DNA of 64,000 nucleotides. Source: Actinomadura livida. Its GTDB lineage: Bacteria > Actinomycetota > Actinomycetes > Streptosporangiales > Streptosporangiaceae. Each line of letters opens with the position of its first letter. The first letter of the stretch is position 1. The position numbers and the translations under genes are program-made. Where the stretch lies: positions 137,011-201,010 of the forward strand of contig NZ_BMRO01000007.1 in assembly GCF_014648675.1 (NCBI RefSeq), given 5' to 3'. Under the pieces are notes generated by a model that worked only from the letters and a program-made list of their open reading frames with translations, made no database searches and was not told the DNA's origin. Of the stretch, positions 27,511 through 41,206 are shown in pieces.

Positions 27511-27622
27511 ACGCAACCGTTTGCAAGTTCGGAGTGATCACTGCGACCGTTTGTACTGGTGGAGCGCTGATGCCTTGACGGGCCGGGCCTTGGGGAGCGA
27601 TCGTTACTGCAACTGGTTGCAG
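27511..27622. promoter_or_regulatory. Divergent promoter region with three LacI-type operators
   Basis: Sites: 27511-27527 (ACGCAACCGTTTGCAAG), 27540-27557 (core TGCGACCGTTTGTACT) and 27607-27622 (CTGCAACTGGTTGCAG, 7 of 8 symmetric). All share the CAACCGTTTGC-type half-sites, also seen at 25485. They flank both divergent promoters, so one repressor probably controls lacI-galM and the SDR-enolase-Gfo operon together. Confidence 0.65.
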
Positions 27623-27642
27623 CACGCGAAGGAGTCCATGCG

Positions 27643-28530
27643 GTGAGCAGAGTGCTCGTCACCGGAAGCGCGGGCCGGCTGGGCCGGAGCGTCGTCACCA
27701 CGCTGGCGGCCGCCGGACACGAGGTGATCGGCGTGGACAGCGCCCCGGGCACCCCGCGGGAGGCCGCCGAGACCCTGCCCGCCGACCTCACCGATCTCGG
27801 CGAGGCCCATTCGGCGATCACCCGTTTCCGGCCGGAGTCGGTCGTCCATCTCGCCGCCATCGCGGTGCCGTTCGGCCGGACGGACGCGACGACGTTCCGC
27901 GTCAACACCCAGCTGGCGTTCAACGTCTGCGCGGCCGCGGTGGCGCTGGGCGTGCCGGAGCTGGTCGTCGCGAGCAGCCCCACGGTGCTGGGCTACGGCG
28001 CGCCCGGCGGCTGGACGCCCGCGTACCTGCCGCTGGACGAGGAGCACCCGGCGCGGCCCTGGAACGTCTACAGCCTGTCGAAGCTGGTCGCCGAGCAGAC
28101 CATGCAGACGTTCGCCCGCTCCGCAACCGGCACGCGGATGGCCGCGTTCCGCCCCTGCTTCGTCATCGCGCCCGAGGAGTGGGAGGGCGCCCCGACCCAG
28201 TCCGGGCACACCCTGCGCGAGCGGCTGGACCGGCCGGAGATCGGCAGCGTGTCGCTGTTCAACTACCTGGACGCCCGGGACGCCGGCGAGTTCATCGGCG
28301 CGCTGCTCGCCCAGCTGCCCCGGCTGGAGCGCAACGGCGAGGTGTTCTTCGCCGGCGCCGGGGACGCGCTGGCCCGCGAGCCGCTGGCCGAGCTGCTGCC
28401 CCGGTTCTTCCCCGCGACCGCCGAGGCCGCCGGCGCGCTCACCGGCACCTCCCCGGCGTTCTCCTCCGCCAAGGCCGAGCGGCTGCTCGGCTGGACCGCC
28501 AAGCGCAGCTGGCGCACCGAGCTCGTCTGA
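27643..28530 (+). CDS. NAD-dependent epimerase/dehydratase (extended SDR), possibly uronate dehydrogenase-like
   Basis: 295-residue short-chain dehydrogenase of the epimerase group. The nucleotide-binding turn is TGSAGRLG (7-14), the catalytic YSLSK gives Tyr-x3-Lys, and a Ser in ASSPTVLG completes the triad. Size and the GRLG start resemble uronate dehydrogenases and related sugar-nucleotide enzymes. With a pectate lyase and an enolase-superfamily enzyme nearby, oxidation of galacturonate is a reasonable but untested idea. The GTG start is used (GAAGGAG before). It is first in an operon with the next genes and is controlled by LacI-type operators. Confidence 0.85.
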   Translation: MSRVLVTGSAGRLGRSVVTTLAAAGHEVIGVDSAPGTPREAAETLPADLTDLGEAHSAITRFRPESVVHLAAIAVPFGRTDATTFRVNTQLAFNVCAAAVALGVPELVVASSPTVLGYGAPGGWTPAYLPLDEEHPARPWNVYSLSKLVAEQTMQTFARSATGTRMAAFRPCFVIAPEEWEGAPTQSGHTLRERLDRPEIGSVSLFNYLDARDAGEFIGALLAQLPRLERNGEVFFAGAGDALAREPLAELLPRFFPATAEAAGALTGTSPAFSSAKAERLLGWTAKRSWRTELV

Positions 28531-28542
28531 GGGGCGGCGCTC

Positions 28543-28617
28543 ATGACACGTGTGATCAAGGCGCTCACGATCAAGGCACTCACGAAAAAGGCGCTTGTGA
28601 TCAGGGAGCAGGGATGA
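28543..28617 (+). CDS. Possible 24-residue leader peptide with pentapeptide repeats
   Basis: ATG at 28543 opens a 24-codon frame with GAGGGG eight bases upstream. Its TGA overlaps the ATG of the enolase-superfamily gene (ATGA). The peptide contains four pentads: VIKAL, TIKAL, TKKAL, VIREQ. It is encoded by 15-bp repeats at 28554, 28569, 28584 and 28599. It is basic and amphipathic. It may be a translational-coupling leader or an accident of a repeat-expanded intergenic region. Codon usage alone cannot decide. Confidence 0.35.
   Translation: MTRVIKALTIKALTKKALVIREQG
28554..28613 (+). repeat. 15-bp tandem repeats before the enolase-superfamily gene
   Basis: Units GATCAAGGCGCTCAC, GATCAAGGCACTCAC, GAAAAAGGCGCTTGT and GATCAGGGAGCAGGG run up to the ATG at 28614. 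The last diverged unit supplies the ribosome site. A fifth partial copy (ATGATCAAGG) continues into the coding sequence. Confidence 0.75.
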
Positions 28618-29660
28618 TCAAGGACCTGTCGGTCGTGGCGCGGTCGGTGCCGCTGGCCCGGCCGTGGGGCGCGGACGTGCCGTGCAACCACGTCCTGTTC
28701 GTCACGCTCACGCTGGACGACGGGCGGTCGGGCACCGGGATCTCCTGGACGCCGCAGATCGGGCTGCACGCGGTGAAGGCGCTGCTGGAGCACGATGTCC
28801 GCGACGCGGTGATCGGGCTCCCGGCGCATCCCGGCGTCGTCTGGGACAGGCTCTCGGCGCATCTCGCCGAGGCGGGACGGGCCGGGATCGTCCCGATCGC
28901 GATGGCGGGGGTCGATCTCGCGCTGTGGGACCTGGAATGCGGTGACCGCTCGCTGGTGGACGTCCTCGGGGCGCGGCGCGACGCCGTCCCGGTCTACGGC
29001 AGCGGGATCAACCTGCACTACCCGCTGGACGAGCTGACCGCCCAGGCCGGGCGCTGGGCCGCCGCCGGGTACCCGGCCGTCAAGGTCAAGGTGGGGCGGC
29101 CCTCGCTCGCCGAGGACGTCGCGCGGGTCGCGGCCGTCCGCGAGGTCGTCGGCCCCGGCACCGCGCTGATGATCGACGCCAACCAGCGCTGGGACCTGCA
29201 CCGGGCCCGGACCGCGCTGCGGGCGCTGGAGCGGTTCGACGTCTTCTGGATCGAGGAGCCGCTGCCCGCCGACGACCTCGCCGCGCACGTCGAGCTGCGC
29301 CGCGGCATCGGCACGCCGGTCGCGGTCGGGGAGAATGTCGCTACCACCTACGGCTTCCGCGACCTGCTGACCGCCGGTGCGTGCGACGTCGTCCAGCCGA
29401 ACGTGGTGCGGGTCGGGGGGATCACCCCGTTCCTGCGCATCGCCGAGCTCGCCCGCGTCTTCGGCGTTCCGGTGTACCCGCACCTGCTCACCGAGCTGTC
29501 GGGCCAGCTCGCCCTCGCCCTGCAGCATCCCGCGATGGTGGAGGTACCGGAGGACGCGACGCTCACCGACCTCGGGCTGCTCGCGGGCCCGCCCCCAGTG
29601 GAGATCGCCGGCGCGGAGCTGCGGGCGACGGGCGCGCCGACCCGGTGGGCCGCGCCGTGA
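28614..29660 (+). CDS. Mandelate racemase/muconate lactonising-type enzyme (enolase superfamily)
   Basis: 348-residue enolase-superfamily enzyme. The Mg ligands are D188 (MIDANQ), E214 (WIEEP) and E240 (VGEN). The acid/base residues are K157-x-K159 (VKVKVG) and H290 (YPHLL), the mandelate-racemase subgroup pattern. Such enzymes abstract the proton alpha to a carboxylate and include galactarate, glucarate and galactonate dehydratases and galactarolactone cycloisomerase. In this setting a sugar-acid substrate from pectin is likely. The start is the ATG at 28614, with GGGAG in the last upstream repeat. The stop overlaps the next gene (GTGA). Confidence 0.9.
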   Translation: MIKDLSVVARSVPLARPWGADVPCNHVLFVTLTLDDGRSGTGISWTPQIGLHAVKALLEHDVRDAVIGLPAHPGVVWDRLSAHLAEAGRAGIVPIAMAGVDLALWDLECGDRSLVDVLGARRDAVPVYGSGINLHYPLDELTAQAGRWAAAGYPAVKVKVGRPSLAEDVARVAAVREVVGPGTALMIDANQRWDLHRARTALRALERFDVFWIEEPLPADDLAAHVELRRGIGTPVAVGENVATTYGFRDLLTAGACDVVQPNVVRVGGITPFLRIAELARVFGVPVYPHLLTELSGQLALALQHPAMVEVPEDATLTDLGLLAGPPPVEIAGAELRATGAPTRWAAP

Positions 29661-31588
29661 GGCCCGTGCGGGTCGTCGTCGCCGGGGTCAACGGCTACGG
29701 GCGCAACCACCTGGAGAACGTCCGGCGGCTGGCGGCGGCCGGGCGGGCCGAGCTGGCCGGGGTGTGCGACATCGCGCCGCCGTCCGGGCTGGACGTGCCG
29801 AGCGGGCCGGATCTTCCCGCGCTGATCCGGGAAACCGGGGCGGAGGCGGCGGTGATCGCCACCCCGATCCACACCCACGCGCCGCTGGCCGCGGCCGCGC
29901 TGCGGGCCGGGGCGCACGTGCTGCTGGAGAAGCCGCCCGCGCCGTCGGTCGCGGAGTTCCGCGCGATCTCCGCCGCGGTGGCCGAGACCGGGCTCGGCTG
30001 CCAGGTCGGCTTCCAGGCGCTCGGCTCGCACGCGATCCCGGCCGCGCGGGAGCTGCTGGGCGAGCCGCTCCGCGCCATCGGGGTCGCGGGGGCGTGGACC
30101 CGGCCGTTCTCGTACTTCACCCGCTCGCCGTGGGCGGGCCGGCGGCGGCTCGACGGGGTCGACGTCATGGACGGCGCCCTCACCAACCCGTTCGCCCACG
30201 CCGTCGCCTCCGCCCTGGCGGTGGCCGGAGCGGACACCGTCGATTCCGTCGGCGGCATCGAGCTGGAGCTGTTCCGGGCCAACGAGATCGAGTCCGACGA
30301 CACCTCCAGCGCCCGGCTGCGCCTCGCGGACGGGACGGACATCGCGATCACCGTCTCGCTCTGCTCCGCCCGGCGCACCGAGCCCTACCTGCACCTCCAC
30401 GGCGAGACCCGGTCGGCCCGGCTCTTCTACACCCTGGACGAGATCGAGGCCGACGGTGTCCGGACCGGTTTCGGCCGGACCGACCTGCTCGGCAACCTCC
30501 TCGCGCACATCCGGGACGGCACGCCGCTCCTGGTGCCGCTCGCGCGCACCGGCGGCTTCACCCGGCTGCTCGACGCCATCCGGCTCGCCCCGCCACCGCG
30601 TCCGGTCGAGAAGCGGTTCGTCCGGACGGAACCGTCCCGGCTGGTGCTGCCCGGCATCGAGGGCCTGGCCGTCCGCGCGGCGCGGGACCTCGCGACCCTC
30701 TCCGAGCTGGGCTTCCCCGGCAGCCTCGGCGCGGTCCGGGAACCGTGGCCGGAGACGGCGCTGCGGGTGGGCGCGCGGGAGGTCGCCTCCTACGTCCAGC
30801 GCGGGGACCTGCAGGCCACCGATGCCCCGCGACCCCACCTGCACCCCGTCCGGACCCTCGGCGGGACCGTCGTCACCGAAACCCAGCCGGATGACCACGT
30901 CCATCACTTCGGTGCGGGTGTCGCGGTCGCCGACGTGGACGGGGCGAACTTCTGGGGCGGCTCCACCTACGTCCGCGACGAGGGCCCGAAGATACTTCCC
31001 AATCACGGGCGGCAGCGGCGCCGCACGCTCCGGCCGATCCCGGGCGGCTACGCCGACGCCCTCGACTGGGTCGGCCCGGACGGCACCGTCCTGGCCGCCG
31101 AGGAACGGACGCTGACCGCGCGTCCCGCCGGAGACGCGTGGGCGCTGGACTTCGCGTTCACGCTGACCGGCCGGACCGGGAAGCCCCTCGTCCTGCAGAG
31201 CTCGGCGTGCAAGGGCCGCGCCGGCGCGGGCTACGGCGGGTTCTTCTGGCGCGCGCCCAAGGACTCCGCCGGGCTGGCCGTCTTCACCGGCGAGGCGGCC
31301 GGGGAGGAGGCCGTGCACGGCAGCGTCACGCCCTGGCTGGCACTGGTCTCGGACGCGTGGAGCCTGGTGTTCGTGCAGACCGCCGGGCTCGACCCCTGGT
31401 TCGTGCGCGTCGCCCAGTATCCCGGCGTCGGCCCCGCCCTGGCCTGGGAGAAGCCGCTGACCGTCGCGGAGGGCCTGACCCGGGCGCTCACCGTCGTCGT
31501 CGCCGACGGACGGCTCACCCCGGGGCAGGCCCGCGAAGCGGTCAGCGCCCACGCCCCGTCACCGGGCGCGCCTCGATCGCCTCGATGA
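29657..31588 (+). CDS. Fused Gfo/Idh/MocA oxidoreductase and PmoA (DUF6807) domain protein
   Basis: 643-residue two-domain protein. Residues 1 to about 370 are a Gfo/Idh oxidoreductase (VVVAGVNGYGRNH Rossmann turn, LLEKPPAP with the conserved Lys). Residues from about 385 to the end form a DUF6807/PmoA-type beta domain (LGGTVVTETQPDDHVHHFG, then FWGGSTYVRDEGPKILPNHG). PmoA proteins are usually separate genes in sugar-degradation loci. The GTG at 29657 overlaps the preceding stop, so the gene is co-translated with the enolase-superfamily enzyme. The C-terminal codons and stop lie inside a 27-bp direct repeat also present at the end of the converging carboxylase gene. Confidence 0.88.
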   Translation: MRPVRVVVAGVNGYGRNHLENVRRLAAAGRAELAGVCDIAPPSGLDVPSGPDLPALIRETGAEAAVIATPIHTHAPLAAAALRAGAHVLLEKPPAPSVAEFRAISAAVAETGLGCQVGFQALGSHAIPAARELLGEPLRAIGVAGAWTRPFSYFTRSPWAGRRRLDGVDVMDGALTNPFAHAVASALAVAGADTVDSVGGIELELFRANEIESDDTSSARLRLADGTDIAITVSLCSARRTEPYLHLHGETRSARLFYTLDEIEADGVRTGFGRTDLLGNLLAHIRDGTPLLVPLARTGGFTRLLDAIRLAPPPRPVEKRFVRTEPSRLVLPGIEGLAVRAARDLATLSELGFPGSLGAVREPWPETALRVGAREVASYVQRGDLQATDAPRPHLHPVRTLGGTVVTETQPDDHVHHFGAGVAVADVDGANFWGGSTYVRDEGPKILPNHGRQRRRTLRPIPGGYADALDWVGPDGTVLAAEERTLTARPAGDAWALDFAFTLTGRTGKPLVLQSSACKGRAGAGYGGFFWRAPKDSAGLAVFTGEAAGEEAVHGSVTPWLALVSDAWSLVFVQTAGLDPWFVRVAQYPGVGPALAWEKPLTVAEGLTRALTVVVADGRLTPGQAREAVSAHAPSPGAPRSPR

Positions 31589-31615
31589 CGCTAGGGCTCC
31601 TCCCGGTACGGGTGC

Positions 31616-37099
<5,484 letters not shown>

Positions 37100-37259
37100 C
37101 CGACCGAGCCCTTCTCCAGACCGACGCTGCGCGCACCGCGGCATGACCGTCGCGGCAGGTATCACTTTTCCGTCCACCCGGCCGCGGCGCCATGCCGGAC
37201 ACGACTCATGCTGCGCCGCTCGAATTGTGGAGAACCTTCAAAAGCAGCGCCGCGGGCGG

Positions 37260-38108
37260 TCACGCGACGTCGCGGCGCGCGAGCACTCCGGTGACGACGA
37301 CGAGGACCGCGAGGTAGCAGAGCGCCACGGTGACCGCCGCGCCGCCGCCGAGGTTGTCGACCACGCCGGGGGAGCCGCCCTCCGACACCGGGTTCCCTCC
37401 GACCGCCGAGGCGATCGACCCCGCGGCCGTCCCGGGCAGGACGTCCGTGACCGGCCCCAGCCAGTCGAGCAGGGACGACACGGCGCGCAGCAGGTTCTCC
37501 ACCGCGAGCGTCCACACCAGCCCCAGCGCCACGGCGAGCGCGGGATTGCGGGTGAGCGTGCCGACGGCCAGACCGGCGGCCGTCCACAGGGCCAGGATCA
37601 GGACACCGCCGCCCAGCCCGCGCGCCACGTCCCCTGCGGCCGGCAGAGCGATGCCCTGGCCCTCGACAGAGGCGAGCGACGCGGCGATGCCGAGGTCTAT
37701 GGCGAACGTCCCGAGCACGACGGCGACGACGACGCCGCCGAGAGCGGCGAGGGTGCCGCCGAGCACGGCGGAACGTCCCGGGCCCTGGGTGAACGCGGTC
37801 TTCCACGTCCCCCACCCGTAGCCGCTGCCCGCGGTCAACGCGCCCAAAGCGAACAGGATCGCCCCACCGAACATGGGCATCCCCTGCACCACCGCTACGG
37901 GAACGCTCTCCGGCATGACGTCGGCGAGCAACTGCCTGGGGTCGGCCCCCTCGTTGGCGAACCCGCCGCCATTTCTGTACGAGAGATACGGGAACACGTA
38001 ACCGAAGGTGATGTTCAGCAGCAGCCACACGCCGCCCAGCGTCCACAGGGCAGGCCATCGCCGCAGCCGCAGGACCTCCGCACGCGTACTCGCGGTCAGC
38101 GCGGTCAT
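37260..38108 (-). CDS. ABC-2 type transporter permease
   Basis: 282-residue membrane protein with a cytoplasmic N-terminus, about six helices and a glycine-rich extracellular loop. The sequence layout (AEVLRLRRWPALWTLGG, then WGTWKTAFTQGPGRSAVLGG) matches ABC-2 permease subunits paired with NatA/CcmA-like ATPases. It follows the ATPase gene by 58 bases. Such pairs often export or confer resistance to peptides or lipids; no substrate clue is present. The 160 bases between this gene and the carboxylase hold no further gene. Confidence 0.85.
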   Translation of the reverse strand: MTALTASTRAEVLRLRRWPALWTLGGVWLLLNITFGYVFPYLSYRNGGGFANEGADPRQLLADVMPESVPVAVVQGMPMFGGAILFALGALTAGSGYGWGTWKTAFTQGPGRSAVLGGTLAALGGVVVAVVLGTFAIDLGIAASLASVEGQGIALPAAGDVARGLGGGVLILALWTAAGLAVGTLTRNPALAVALGLVWTLAVENLLRAVSSLLDWLGPVTDVLPGTAAGSIASAVGGNPVSEGGSPGVVDNLGGGAAVTVALCYLAVLVVVTGVLARRDVA

Positions 38109-38166
38109 CGTGCCACCTCCTCGTCCGCGGTCTGTGTCGTCATAGGCGCAGCCGAAGGCAGGGTGC

Positions 38167-39090
38167 TCATCGGGCCGCCTCCTCGTCCGCGGTCATCTCG
38201 AAGAAGACCTCTTCCAGCGAGCGCTCGACCGGGCGCATCTCGTGGACGTCGACGTCGGCCGCCACCAGCGCCCGCGTCACCTCGGCCGCCCGGCCGGGGT
38301 CGACGCGCAGCAGCAGCGCCCCGTCGTTGACGGTCACGTCGTCCCCGGCGAGCCGCCTGCTCACGTCCAGCGCCGTGCTCAAGGGATCAGCCCGCACCCG
38401 CAGGCCGCCGGAACCCCGCAGCTCCCCGACCGTGGCCTCCACGACGAGCCGCCCGCGGTTGATCACCCCGACCCGGTCGCACGTCTCCTGGACCTCGCTC
38501 AGCATGTGGCTGGACAGCAGCACCGTGTGCCCCGCGGCGGCAAGCTCGGTCAGCAGCCGCCGCATGTCCCCGACGCCCGCGGGATCGAGCCCGTTGGTGG
38601 GCTCGTCGAGGACCAGCAGCCCGGGATCACCGAGCAGCGCCGCGGCGACCCCGAGCCGCTGCTTCATCCCGAGGGAGTACGCCTTGAACGCGTCGGACGC
38701 CCGCTCGGCGAGCCCGACCCGCGCCAGCACCCGCCCGACGTCGCCGTCGCCGATACCGCGATAGCGCGCCAGCACGCGCAGGTTGTCGCGCCCGCTGAGA
38801 TACGGGTAGAACCCCGGCCCCTCGACCAACGCACCGACCTGCCGGTTCACCCCCGCGCCACCCGCCGGCCGCCCCAGCACGGTCGCCGACCCGCCGCTCG
38901 GCCGGATCAGCCCGAGAATCATGCGGAGCGTCGTCGTCTTCCCGGCCCCGTTCGGCCCCAGGAAGCCGTAGACCTCCCCCTTGCGCACGGTCAGACTCAC
39001 CGAATCAACAGCGACCTGCTCCCCGTACCTCTTGGTCAACCCCTCAGTACGCACGGCCACCGCACCCTGGCCATCCACAATCCCACTCAT
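38167..39090 (-). CDS. ABC transporter ATP-binding protein
   Basis: 307-residue ATPase of the CcmA/BcrA type. Walker A GPNGAGKTT (about 41-49), signature YSLGMKQRL, Walker B LLVLDEPTNGLDP, and the switch His in LLSSHML are all intact. A C-terminal ~90-residue domain with an alternating hydrophobic pattern is common in export ATPases of this group. The ATG at 39090 matches the family N-terminus; the longer frame lacks support. Partner permease directly downstream. Confidence 0.92.
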   Translation of the reverse strand: MSGIVDGQGAVAVRTEGLTKRYGEQVAVDSVSLTVRKGEVYGFLGPNGAGKTTTLRMILGLIRPSGGSATVLGRPAGGAGVNRQVGALVEGPGFYPYLSGRDNLRVLARYRGIGDGDVGRVLARVGLAERASDAFKAYSLGMKQRLGVAAALLGDPGLLVLDEPTNGLDPAGVGDMRRLLTELAAAGHTVLLSSHMLSEVQETCDRVGVINRGRLVVEATVGELRGSGGLRVRADPLSTALDVSRRLAGDDVTVNDGALLLRVDPGRAAEVTRALVAADVDVHEMRPVERSLEEVFFEMTADEEAAR

Positions 39091-39408
39091 GCACCGATCG
39101 TGACCGGTGGTGGCCGCCGGGGTCGTCCCCCTGGCGACGACTCCGCCACTACGCCCCCCGGCGTACACGCCGGCATCCGGGTGGCCGCGCGGCCCTCCGT
39201 CGAGAACCGAATTGGTTTTTAGACGTCGCGTGACGCCACTTATGACGTTTCCAGAAAGTCGTTCAAGGGCGAAGTGCACACTCGTTGAAGATCCTTTCTG
39301 TCAAAAGATCAAGAGAGTGATATCAGGGCGACTGTCGGAAATTAGGTGGAACGTCCGGATCGCTGGAAACCTTTTCTCGATGGGAAACGGGAAACCCCGC
39401 CCGAAGGC
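39091..39408. other. Gene-free, lower-GC stretch
   Basis: No gene seen. Bases 39210-39380 are visibly richer in A/T than their surroundings (TTGGTTTTTAGACG, TCTGTCAAAAGATCAAGAG). They lie between the ABC ATPase start and the end of the small membrane-protein gene, so the stretch probably contains the ABC operon promoter. No clear -10/-35 pair or palindrome was found. Confidence 0.4.
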
Positions 39409-39681
39409 TCAGGCGATGCCCTCTCCTTCGTCATGATTTGGCGAGATACTGCCGCCGTGACCGATGCATGGAGGTGTCCGAAGCTCATGCCAGGCGTCCA
39501 TGAGCGCGACGAAAGCCACGGGCAATGTGAGCAGAAGTCGCCACACGCCCTCGCTGTAAAGCTCGACCAGCGAAGGCACGGCCGCCCACAACTGGAACAT
39601 GGCGAAGATCCACACCCACCGGGGGGAACCTCGCACGACACCGGGCCTGACATCCCCCGCACTCCCCGTCCGACGGGTCAT
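39409..39681 (-). CDS. Small unknown membrane protein
   Basis: 90 residues, not recognised. A basic N-terminus (MTRRTGSAGDVRPGVVRGSPR) is followed by two hydrophobic segments, WVWIFAMFQLWAAVPSLVEL and VWRLLLTLPVAFVALMDAWH, then a short polar tail. This predicts a two-helix membrane hairpin. An excellent ribosome site (GAGGGAGGG, 5 bases before the ATG at 39681) supports it as real. It is divergent from the XRE-TPR gene of the TIR locus, with about 150 bases between, so it may share regulation with that locus. Confidence 0.65.
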   Translation of the reverse strand: MTRRTGSAGDVRPGVVRGSPRWVWIFAMFQLWAAVPSLVELYSEGVWRLLLTLPVAFVALMDAWHELRTPPCIGHGGSISPNHDEGEGIA

Positions 39682-39833
39682 ATGCGCCCTCCCTCGGCCG
39701 ATGCGAGCCGGCGCCGGAACGTCCCGGCACTCGCCTTTCCTTCGGTCGGTGTCCAACGTGCCGGACGCGCCGAATTCGCAGGTAGGCGTTTCGCCGCGCC
39801 CTTTGGTGTCGGCAACGGGAAACCGGGGTCGCC

Positions 39834-41126
39834 ATGACGGGACGGGTGACAACCTTCGGTGCAGAGCTCCGGCGAATGCGGATGGAGGCCGGACTGTCAC
39901 TGGCACAACTCGGGGAACTCCTGCACTACAGCAAGGGGCATCTGAGCAAGATTGAGAACGGGAGCAAATCACCCTCGCCCGAACTGGCTCGCCAGAGCGA
40001 CGCCGCGCTCGGGGCGCAGGGGGCGCTCGTCTCACTCGTCGCCGGACGGCCGTCCGACACCGAGCCGCCGGAAACGGCATCGGACGAAGACGAGGTGTGG
40101 CTGATGAGCATGTCCCCCGACGGGGTCAACTGGTTCCATCCCGTGAACCGGCGGGAGGCGCTGACGCTGACGACGTCCTCGCTGATCGGCTTCGGCCTGA
40201 GCAGCCAGGGCATGGCGGCGACCGCCCGGCAGCCGGCTGCCGTGGAGGTCTTCCGGACCATGTTCGAGCAGGCCCGGAACCTGGGCCAGACGGCGAGCCC
40301 CGGGGTGGTGCTGCCCGCGGCCATCGCCCAGACACACGTGCTGCGAGGGCTGGCGCTGCAGGCACCGGCCGGGATCAGGGAAGAGTTCCTCATGCTGGGC
40401 GCCCGGTTCGCCGAGTACGCGGGCTGGATGGCGCAGGAGTCGGGGAACTCCCGCGCCGCCCTGTGGTGGACGGCGAAGGCCGTCGACATGGCCGCCGCCG
40501 GGAACGACCACGACCTGGCCGTCTACGCCCTGGTGCGGCGGGCGCTGGTCACCCTGTACCGCGAGGACGCCGCGCAGACCATCGAGCTGGCCCGCCAGGC
40601 CCAGGTCCGCAAGGACACCCCGCCGCGCATCCGCGGCCTGGCCGCCCAGCGGGAGGCGCAGGGCCACGCGCTGGCCGGTGACTACGACGCCTGCATGCGC
40701 AGCCTCGACCGGGCGCGCGAGCTTCTCGGCCACGGCTCCGGGCGGCCGGAGCCGTCGGTCCTCGGCACGATGAACCTCACCGACCCGGTCTCGATGGTCA
40801 CCGGCTGGTGCCTCTACGAGCTGGGCCGCCCGAAGGAGGCCGGCGAGATCCTCGACGCCGAGGTCGCCCGGATCCACCCGGACGCGCTGCGCTCCCGGGC
40901 GCGCTACGGGGTTCGGCAGGCCCTGGCCCACGCGTCCGCCGGCCAGGTCGAGCACGCCTGCGCGCTGACCGAGCGGCTCCTGGCCATCACCGACGTGGTC
41001 GCGTCCGCCACGATCACTGCCGACCTGCGCCGGCTGGCCCGCGTCCTGTCGCGCTGGCACACCAATCCGTCGGTGCGCGACCTGTACCCGGCGCTCACCG
41101 CGTCCCTCCGCTCGCCGGAGGTCTGA
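39834..41126 (+). CDS. XRE-family regulator with TPR-like C-terminal domain
   Basis: 430-residue regulator. The N-terminal helix-turn-helix is LRRMRMEAGLSLAQLGELLH (12-31), with recognition helix YSKGHLSKIENGSK. The rest (about 130-430) is all-helical with TPR-like pairs (ALWWTAKAVDMAAAGNDHD, AQTIELARQAQVRK, YDACMRSLDRARELL). The build resembles Streptomyces regulators that sense a small molecule or protein through the TPR domain. It precedes the TIR gene by 80 bases in the same direction and is the likely regulator of the TIR cassette. Confidence 0.87.
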   Translation: MTGRVTTFGAELRRMRMEAGLSLAQLGELLHYSKGHLSKIENGSKSPSPELARQSDAALGAQGALVSLVAGRPSDTEPPETASDEDEVWLMSMSPDGVNWFHPVNRREALTLTTSSLIGFGLSSQGMAATARQPAAVEVFRTMFEQARNLGQTASPGVVLPAAIAQTHVLRGLALQAPAGIREEFLMLGARFAEYAGWMAQESGNSRAALWWTAKAVDMAAAGNDHDLAVYALVRRALVTLYREDAAQTIELARQAQVRKDTPPRIRGLAAQREAQGHALAGDYDACMRSLDRARELLGHGSGRPEPSVLGTMNLTDPVSMVTGWCLYELGRPKEAGEILDAEVARIHPDALRSRARYGVRQALAHASAGQVEHACALTERLLAITDVVASATITADLRRLARVLSRWHTNPSVRDLYPALTASLRSPEV

Positions 41127-41206
41127 CCCGCGGGACCGACACCTCATCCGAGACCGCCGCGATCCGCCCACCTGCGGAGCACACGGAAACAACGAAGGAG
41201 AACCAT

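Noticed and set aside
27498..27983. Long N-terminal extension of the LacI regulator
   Set aside because: It would run through the divergent promoter and operators and antisense to the SDR gene; the helix-turn-helix starts right at the ATG at 27497.
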